Positions 1 through 4,399 of a stretch of 5,516 nucleotides of DNA are shown here, in pieces. Made by a program: the position numbers and the translations under genes. The stretch is taken from the NCBI GenBank assembly GCA_031285415.1, contig JAITWF010000076.1, positions 1 through 5,516 of the forward strand, in the 5' to 3' direction. Position 1 is the stretch's first letter; each line of letters starts with the position of its first letter. The DNA is from Deferribacteraceae bacterium (GTDB lineage: Bacteria; Chrysiogenota; Deferribacteres; Deferribacterales; JAISNW01). The notes beneath the pieces were generated by a model. That model was not told where the DNA came from. It worked only from the letters and a program-made list of their open reading frames with translations, and made no database searches.

Positions 1-1
1 T

Positions 2-97
2 GGGCAGGTAGTTATGCAGTTTCCTCCAGAGGAATCGCTTGCGCTACAGCGGCTTGCCAAAGAGATGCCTGGTGCCGCCATTAACTCTACTATTTAA
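2..97 (+). CDS. 3' end of an unidentified gene (last 31 codons)
   Basis: An open frame enters from the left edge and ends at TAA (95-97), giving a 31-residue tail that starts GQVVMQFPPEES and ends GAAINSTI. The other two plus frames are worse: one is stopped within the first ten bases, and the other stops at about position 81 and reads as Cys-rich, low-quality sequence. The tail has a plausible amphipathic helix (residues EESLALQRLAKEM). I do not recognise the family. The stop lies only 12 bases before the flagellin ATG and on the same strand, so the two genes are probably co-transcribed, which makes a flagellar or flagellin-related role possible. That role is inference from position only. 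Confidence 0.55.
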   Translation, partial: GQVVMQFPPEESLALQRLAKEMPGAAINSTI

Positions 98-105
98 AGG
101 GGGGG
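97..105 (+). promoter_or_regulatory. Shine-Dalgarno site of the flagellin gene, with a G7 run
   Basis: The purine run AAGGGGGGG (97-105) ends four bases before the ATG at 110 and overlaps the last base of the upstream stop codon. It supports that ATG as the start. The seven consecutive Gs (99-105) make the exact pairing register with 16S rRNA ambiguous. No sigma-28 or sigma-54 promoter fits in the short gap. Confidence 0.65.
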
Positions 106-109
106 CGTT

Positions 110-2362
110 ATGATTAACATTCGTACAAATAGCAACGCTATAGTAGCCCAAAATAGTATAAACTTCACGGCGCAGTCGCTTCAAAAGTCGATCGAGCGGC
201 TGTCGACTGGGTTTCGCATAAACCACGCCGACGACGATCCATCGGGGCTGATGGTCTCTGAACGGCTTCGTTCGCAAATAAATGGACTCACAAGGGGTAC
301 ATTGAATGCGCAGAACACGATCTCCCTTCTGCAAACCGCCGAAGGGGCGATCGACGTGATCACCGATATGGTGCAGCGGATGAATGAGATCGCCATCCAG
401 GCAAGCGATACAGCTATTACGGCAAACGATAGATCGGTTATGCAGAACGAGATAAACGCTATCAAAGATCAGATCAATATGATCTCTGCAAACACTGAGT
501 ATAATACGAAGAAGCTCTTGACTGGCGACGCAGCGGCACTTGCGTCGTCCACAAACTCGAATGTGACGCCGATCGTGACTGGGATGGTGGCGGATGGCTC
601 GTACAAGCTGGATTTCAAAGTTACAGCTGGCGAAAATACCGTCTACTCCTCGAATAAGATGATGATCGATAGCAATATTCACGAGCTTATGCTCTCTGAT
701 AATTCAACCCCTGTGACAGGCGTGCAAGATCTCTCTCGGCTTGATACGGCGTTCAACGTAAATGTATCGAGTGCCTCGAGGGCGGCTACTACGGCGGTGC
801 GGCACTTTCCAGAGAGCGGCACCACCTATAATATGACGCAAACTGTCACTACTACGGCGAATACTCGTTCTGGATACTTTATTATCAAGAGCGATCAGAC
901 TATCCCTGCGATTGTAGCCTCTGCCACATATACTGTAACCTTTGTGGATGCGGCGACAGGGCTGGAGGAGTCTGAACAGATTAAATTTACAGATCTGAAA
1001 TCTGCGAACGACGCTGATAGGACGAAAACGCTTACTATCGGCGGAGGGCTGACGATTACTGCATGGCAGGCGGACAACCTTGATAGGATCGTCGAGGGCG
1101 ATATGTCGATCATCACTGTGGAGGCGGCAAGGGACGCAATTGAAGAGATTGCAATACAAGCAAAACCTGACACCACATATACTGCATTCTCGACTCATGC
1201 AGTATACGATACCGATTACGGCGAGGGGACGGTCTATTCGCTGATATTAGATGCCGATCACGAGTATACGATAGTGGGCGCAAAGATAATGTGGGACACC
1301 TCGACAGAGGGGTTCGGCGGCGCAAGTGCTAAATCACCAGCAACATTTAAAGCCGATGGCCGCCAGTTTGTTGCCGATAATAACACTCGTCTAAGTGATA
1401 TTGCCTCATTCACAAATGCAGATGGGGTTGGTATTTTAGGCGGTACACAGGCGTTAACGCTCTATAGTCAAGATAAAGAGGCTACGATCTATCTCGATAG
1501 CCTTGATACGATTGAAACGCTGAATGAGAAGCTGACGAATGCCCTGATAGCTATGGGGATGGGGGCAAAGATTAGCGACCGCAACGCCCATGGTATAAAC
1601 GAAAACCTCGTGATCTATAACGGTAGCGCAACTGCTACTATGGGTGTAAATGGTGGGTTTGTGCTGCAATCTGCCTTAACTGGCGATAAATCAGAGATCT
1701 TCTTTAGTGGAGATGAGGATCTGATAAACGCTCTCGGCTTTACGACGCTGAAAGAGGGGAGGAACGCTACTATAACCGTTCATACCTCTGGCAAAAACCT
1801 CTCTAATACCACCTCCGTAAGGAACGGCGTATTGCAAGGGGTGGTACAGGGCGTTGATTTTGATATCTCGGAGATGAATAGCAGTACACCAGAGCTTAAT
1901 CCAGCGGATTCACGAATCACCTTCTCTACCTCCGACGCCCCAACGACCGTCTACGTCGATATAAAGGATAACAGACGGCAGACGCAGGTGGGGGCGAATG
2001 AGGGGCAGAAGATCGATTTTGCCATCGGTAGGATGGATACAAAGTCGCTTGGGCTAGATGATATCTATGTGAATAACCCAGCGCAGGCGCAAAGGGCGAT
2101 TACGACAACTACACAGGCGTTGGAAAGAGCATTAAAGGCGGAGGCTTCGGTGGGGGCTTATGTGATGAGGCTGCAATATGCGATAGATAATAACGCTATC
2201 ACACGGCAGAATCTGATCTCTGCCCAGTCTGATATCCGTGATACCGATATAGCGGCAGAGTCGTCGAAGTATATCGTGTCGCAGATACGTATGAACGCCG
2301 CAACGGCAATGCTTGCACAGGCGAATACCTTTCCGTCGCTAGCGATGCAGCTGATAGGGTAG
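110..2362 (+). CDS. Flagellin with a very large central variable region (750 aa)
   Basis: This is the structural subunit of the flagellar filament, normally exported unfolded through the flagellar type III apparatus and polymerised outside the cell. Residues 1-140 form the N-terminal D0/D1 domain: MINIRTN start, QKSIERLSTGFRINHADDDPSG, then a helical stretch around QRMNEIAIQ (89-97) ending at NTKKLLTGD. Residues from about 640 to 750 form the C-terminal D1/D0 domain, with helices around AITTTTQALERALKAEASVGA and a final DTDIAAESSKYI...MLAQANTFPSLAMQLIG. The end departs slightly from the usual -LPQLVLQLL. Between them lie about 500 Thr/Asp/Ala-rich residues of probable surface-exposed D2/D3 domains that I cannot assign to a family. 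Common flagellins have 270-500 residues, so this one is unusually long. No cysteine is present, as is common for flagellins. The start is supported by the purine-rich ribosome site and by the conserved N-terminus. It ends at TAG and shares a bidirectional terminator with the convergent gene. It could be called fliC, flaA or hag; the symbol is left blank because the organism is unknown. Confidence 0.96.
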   Translation: MINIRTNSNAIVAQNSINFTAQSLQKSIERLSTGFRINHADDDPSGLMVSERLRSQINGLTRGTLNAQNTISLLQTAEGAIDVITDMVQRMNEIAIQASDTAITANDRSVMQNEINAIKDQINMISANTEYNTKKLLTGDAAALASSTNSNVTPIVTGMVADGSYKLDFKVTAGENTVYSSNKMMIDSNIHELMLSDNSTPVTGVQDLSRLDTAFNVNVSSASRAATTAVRHFPESGTTYNMTQTVTTTANTRSGYFIIKSDQTIPAIVASATYTVTFVDAATGLEESEQIKFTDLKSANDADRTKTLTIGGGLTITAWQADNLDRIVEGDMSIITVEAARDAIEEIAIQAKPDTTYTAFSTHAVYDTDYGEGTVYSLILDADHEYTIVGAKIMWDTSTEGFGGASAKSPATFKADGRQFVADNNTRLSDIASFTNADGVGILGGTQALTLYSQDKEATIYLDSLDTIETLNEKLTNALIAMGMGAKISDRNAHGINENLVIYNGSATATMGVNGGFVLQSALTGDKSEIFFSGDEDLINALGFTTLKEGRNATITVHTSGKNLSNTTSVRNGVLQGVVQGVDFDISEMNSSTPELNPADSRITFSTSDAPTTVYVDIKDNRRQTQVGANEGQKIDFAIGRMDTKSLGLDDIYVNNPAQAQRAITTTTQALERALKAEASVGAYVMRLQYAIDNNAITRQNLISAQSDIRDTDIAAESSKYIVSQIRMNAATAMLAQANTFPSLAMQLIG

Positions 2363-2385
2363 AACCTCGACGGCAAAAAAAACAT

Positions 2386-2414
2386 GTCACTGCGGCCTGC
2401 GAGCCGCAGTCCAG
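2386..2414 (+). repeat. Short palindromic element, copy 1 (GTCAYTGCGG...CCGCARTCCAG ends)
   Basis: This 29-base unit begins GTCACTGCGG (2386-2395) and ends CCGCAGTCCAG (2404-2414). Within it, ACTGCGGC (2389-2396) and GCCGCAGT (2403-2410) are perfect 8-base inverted repeats around a 6-base loop. The same end sequences, with T for C and A for G at one position each, bound a longer unit on the opposite strand at 2428-2565. From general knowledge, dispersed intergenic repeats with GTCATTGCGg...GCAATCCAG ends occur in many bacterial genomes. Membership in such a family is inference. No T run follows on the plus strand. Confidence 0.6.
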
Positions 2415-2483
2415 TATTAAATGATTTCTGGATTGCGGCACTGCCGTGAGCTAGGCTTGCCTCTATTGCGCAGCACGTTCCCT

Positions 2484-2509
2484 TTGGTCACTTTTATATA
2501 AGTGACTAA
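2484..2509. repeat. Inverted repeat (hairpin) inside the 2428-2565 element
   Basis: GTCACTT (2487-2493) and AAGTGAC (2500-2506) are perfect 7-base inverted repeats around the loop TTATAT. The stem extends to 10 pairs if one G-T wobble (2486/2507) and two outer T-A pairs are counted. There is no T run after it on either strand, so it is not a classical terminator. Confidence 0.6.
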
Positions 2510-2521
2510 CAGGAGCGTTTA

Positions 2522-2546
2522 GCACAGTGGAAAGGCTGCCCTGTGC
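2522..2546. repeat. Inverted repeat (hairpin) inside the 2428-2565 element
   Basis: GCACAG (2522-2527) pairs perfectly with CTGTGC (2541-2546). Two more G-C pairs (2529-2530 with 2539-2540) form if T2528 is bulged, leaving a loop of about 8 bases. No U tract follows on either strand. It sits just before the right end motif of the surrounding element. Confidence 0.5.
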
Positions 2547-2571
2547 AAGCAGTCCGCAATGACGGAGTGGT

Positions 2572-2620
2572 AAAAAAAAACCGCCATCACAGGGGGGCTG
2601 CAATGGCGGTTTGAGTTTTT
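2572..2620. terminator. Bidirectional Rho-independent terminator between the flagellin and the Gly-rich protein gene
   Basis: AAACCGCCAT (2578-2587) and ATGGCGGTTT (2603-2612) form a perfect 10-bp stem with a 15-base loop. On the minus strand the stem runs into an uninterrupted T run (A9 at 2572-2580 on the plus strand), a textbook terminator beginning 25 bases after the stop codon of the gene at 2638-3066. On the plus strand the stem is followed by GAGTTTTT (2613-2620), a weaker but usable U tract for the flagellin transcript. The two genes converge here, so one hairpin plausibly serves both. Confidence 0.88.
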
Positions 2621-2637
2621 GAAAATAGGACGTTATA

Positions 2638-3066
2638 TTACTTATTCCAAACGCCTTGGTTGCCCTGGATAGGCCCTCTTACCGCACCGTAAGGGGTGAC
2701 GATGAAGAAGAACTTGTTGCCAGATGCGTCTGTTGCTTCAACGCTATACGCTGTACCCATTGGTCTATTGAACGATGTTACATTACCTGTCTTATATCCT
2801 TTTAGGTTTTCAGCCATATAGCCGTTAACCGCTTTGAGGGCATCCTCTTCGCTTGTGATTGTAGCAGGTGCATTCTGCCCTGGGAAGTTGCCGTTGCCAT
2901 TACCGTTCCAGCAGCCACCGCCGCCGAATCCGCCGTTATGTCCGTAGCCGTGTCCATATCCGTTGCCATTTCCGCCGCCCATGCCGCCAAATCCGCCCTG
3001 TGCGAATGCGCTCACTCCTACCATTGCAAATGCAACTACTGCTGCTAGTACAAATAACTTTTTCAT
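2638..3066 (-). CDS. Small secreted Gly/Asn-rich protein of unknown function (142 aa)
   Basis: The first 22 residues are a clear Sec signal peptide: MKK, a hydrophobic core LFVLAAVVAFAMVGV, and SAFA before a probable cleavage site at about 22/23. The mature protein then has a low-complexity segment (about 24-66) made of Gly, Asn, His, Tyr and Phe, with a single Cys at 52 next to Trp53. A compact C-terminal domain follows (about 68-142): TITSEEDALKAV helix, GYKTGNVTSF, RPMGTAYSVEATD, then GNKFFFIVTPYGAVRGPI. The helix followed by strands with an internal DxxGN turn loosely recalls PepSY-like periplasmic domains, but I cannot assign it. It probably acts in the periplasm, at the cell surface or outside. 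ATG at 3066 is supported by GGAGG six bases upstream. It has its own candidate promoter and a strong terminator, so it is probably a single-gene unit. Location next to T2SS genes makes it a possible substrate, which is inference only. Confidence 0.9.
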   Translation of the reverse strand: MKKLFVLAAVVAFAMVGVSAFAQGGFGGMGGGNGNGYGHGYGHNGGFGGGGCWNGNGNGNFPGQNAPATITSEEDALKAVNGYMAENLKGYKTGNVTSFNRPMGTAYSVEATDASGNKFFFIVTPYGAVRGPIQGNQGVWNK

Positions 3067-3072
3067 ATCATG

Positions 3073-3077
3073 CCTCC
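3073..3077 (-). promoter_or_regulatory. Shine-Dalgarno site of the small secreted protein
   Basis: GGAGG on the minus strand is separated by six bases from the ATG at 3066. An overlapping upstream ATG (3072-3070 on the minus strand side of the start) is out of frame and hits a stop after two codons, so the site decides for the ATG followed by AAAAAA. Confidence 0.8.
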
Positions 3078-3105
3078 GTGTTGTTTATCTTCTGTAGATA
3101 GTATA

Positions 3106-3121
3106 AGCGAAAAGTGTGCCA
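3106..3121 (-). promoter_or_regulatory. Candidate sigma-54 (-24/-12) promoter of the small secreted protein
   Basis: The minus strand reads TGGCACACTTTTCGCT. Against the sigma-54 consensus TGGCACR-N4-TTGCW it matches every fixed position except one (C for the second T of TTGC). The invariant GG and GC are correctly spaced. Transcription would start near 3095, giving a leader of about 29 bases that contains the ribosome site. An overlapping sigma-70-like alternative exists: TTCCAA (3128-3123), a 17-base spacer and TATACT (3105-3100); its -10 is good (5 of 6) but its -35 is poor (3 of 6). A sigma-54 promoter would need an enhancer-binding activator. Confidence 0.65.
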
Positions 3122-3178
3122 TTTGGAATATGTTGATAAATGAGAGTTTTTTGTGACTGGGACTGTGCAGTGAGTGCT

Positions 3179-3203
3179 AAAGTGTGCAAAATTTGCACAC
3201 TTT
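3179..3203. promoter_or_regulatory. Perfect palindrome: possible activator site and/or weak gspF terminator
   Basis: AAAGTGTGCAAA (3179-3190) is the exact inverted repeat of TTTGCACACTTT (3192-3203) around a single central A. The inner core GTGTGCAAAATTTGCACAC spans 3182-3200. As RNA it can form a 10-bp stem with a 5-base loop. It overlaps the TAA of gspF (3205-3203), but on the minus strand only three Us follow the stem before A, so it would be a weak terminator. As DNA its centre lies about 96 bases upstream of the predicted sigma-54 start at 3095, a usual distance for an enhancer-binding protein. The half-site AAAGTGTGC recurs at 3111-3119 within the promoter itself. Confidence 0.6.
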
Positions 3204-4399
3204 TATTGAACCATTGTGTTTATATCGAATAGCGGTAGCATGATAGCGACGACCACAAAGCCCACCATACCGCCGATAAGTACGATAAATAGCGGCTCCA
3301 AGATTGAAAGGAAGCCAGATACAGCTTTATCGATCTTTTTAGCGTAGAAGATATTCACACGCTCTAGCAGCTCTGGCATATTGCCCGATTTTTCGCCAGT
3401 CGAGACGGCGGCAGGGAATAGCTCTGGAAAGATCCCAACCTCTTTGACGGCGGTCGAAAACTTCACCCCAGCCTGTACAGAGCCGCGCACATCCTCCAAT
3501 ACGCTCTTCATATACCGATTATTAACCGTTAATGTGGCGTAATATAGAGCGTCGGTGAGTGGAAGCCCCTCTTTGAGCTGAAATGACAGGATATGTGCAA
3601 ATCTCGTCATAGCAGATTGTGCAACCATATCGATCTTGAATAGGCGGCGATCCATCCTCATGCGAAACTTCTCATTCTTTCGATACATATATTGCAGTGT
3701 GATAGCCCCTACTACGACGAGGAAGAACACCAGAAGTCCATAATTTTTGGTAAAGTTTGCCATGGCTAGCATCGCTTTGGTGACGGATGGCAGCTCCTGC
3801 TTGACAGAATTAAAGATCCCCTGCATCTTCGGCACGATTACAACTAGTAGGAATACGATAACGCCCATACCAGCTGTCATGATAAATGATGGGTAGATGA
3901 TAGCAGAGGTGAGTTTATCGGTATTTTTCCCCTTCTGCTCCTCATATTCAGCGATATCCATCAGAACTTCTGCAAGTCTACCGACCTTTTCAGAGGCTTT
4001 TACAAGATTTACATACATCGGATCGAAGTACGTTTCGTGGCGAGCCATAGCGTCGGAGAAGCGCATACCCTCTGATATCTTTGAGGCGGTGTCTAGGATT
4101 ATCTCTCGCTCCTTTGGCGAGTTCATCGTGCGAGCGACGATATTCTGTGCCTCCACAAGGGGGATACCGCTACGCAGAAGTAGCGATACCTGAAAGAAGT
4201 AGTCGGCGAGGTTTTTCTTCGGTTTGATTAACCCTTGAAATGCTTTTAATCTAGTTTTACTGCCGCTTTCACGAATGTCTGATACGAAGATCCCTGCGGC
4301 TGTGAGCTCCACAAGGGCAGCCTGCTTTGATAGTGCCTCTTTGGTGCCCTTTGCGCTCTTCCCTGTCTTTGTAGTGCCGACGTATACGAATGTAGCCAT
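3203..4399 (-). CDS. gspF: Type II secretion system inner-membrane platform protein GspF
   Basis: GspF is the polytopic inner-membrane protein on which the cytoplasmic ATPase acts to assemble the pseudopilus. The 398-residue length is normal for the family. The N-terminal cytoplasmic part (1-60) has the usual MATFVYVGTTKTGKSAKG opening. Two repeated T2SF domains follow, at about 65-190 and 266-390, each a four-helix bundle leading into a membrane segment. Predicted membrane spans are at about 170-190 (FIMTAGMGVIVFLLVVIVP), 220-238 (LLVFFLVVVGAITL) and 366-391. The diagnostic C-terminus LEPLFIVLIGGMVGFVVVAI, followed by MLPLFDIN, is present. ATG at 4399 overlaps the gspE stop by one base (TAATG) and is preceded by GGAG five bases upstream, so translation is probably coupled. 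PilC of type IV pili is the nearest alternative; the partner ATPase favours T2SS. No pseudopilin gene follows directly. Confidence 0.93.
   Translation of the reverse strand: MATFVYVGTTKTGKSAKGTKEALSKQAALVELTAAGIFVSDIRESGSKTRLKAFQGLIKPKKNLADYFFQVSLLLRSGIPLVEAQNIVARTMNSPKEREIILDTASKISEGMRFSDAMARHETYFDPMYVNLVKASEKVGRLAEVLMDIAEYEEQKGKNTDKLTSAIIYPSFIMTAGMGVIVFLLVVIVPKMQGIFNSVKQELPSVTKAMLAMANFTKNYGLLVFFLVVVGAITLQYMYRKNEKFRMRMDRRLFKIDMVAQSAMTRFAHILSFQLKEGLPLTDALYYATLTVNNRYMKSVLEDVRGSVQAGVKFSTAVKEVGIFPELFPAAVSTGEKSGNMPELLERVNIFYAKKIDKAVSGFLSILEPLFIVLIGGMVGFVVVAIMLPLFDINTMVQ

Larger units (their letters stand above)
2428..2565 (-). repeat. Longer palindromic element, copy 2, enclosing two internal hairpins
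   Basis: Read on the minus strand this 138-base unit starts CCGTCATTGCGG (2565-2554) and ends CCGCAATCCAG (2438-2428), the same end motifs as the 29-base unit at 2386-2414. Its two ends are imperfect inverted repeats (plus strand ATTGCGGCACTGC against minus strand ATTGCGGACTGC). It encloses two further hairpins, at 2484-2509 and 2522-2546. There is no convincing open reading frame inside. The arrangement suggests a non-autonomous miniature inverted-repeat element or a structured intergenic repeat, not a gene. Whether it is dispersed in the genome cannot be judged from one window. Confidence 0.5.

Noticed and set aside
30..45. Possible sigma-54 site before flagellin (GG at 31-32 and GC at 43-44)
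   Set aside because: Only the GG/GC spacing fits; the rest of TGGCAC and TTGC does not match, and it lies inside the upstream coding frame.
1121..1162. EIAIQA in the flagellin central region (about residues 346-351), repeating the helix motif near residues 93-98, as a sign of domain duplication
   Set aside because: The similarity stops after about six residues and the codons differ, so it is most likely chance or a common helix pattern.
44..1669. Several long minus-strand open frames opposite the flagellin gene (up to 212 codons)
   Set aside because: They are Arg/His/Cys-rich shadows of the flagellin codons, lack ribosome sites and resemble no protein family.
2386..2565. A tRNA or known riboswitch in the hairpin-rich spacer
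   Set aside because: No cloverleaf with a T-loop (GGTTCRA) or other recognisable conserved core is seen, and the block follows a gene end instead of preceding a start.
2799..3009. Repetitive GGN-type DNA in the Gly-rich segment as a tandem repeat or CRISPR-like array
   Set aside because: The repetition is irregular and is explained by Gly/Asn/His codons; there are no constant repeat units or spacers.
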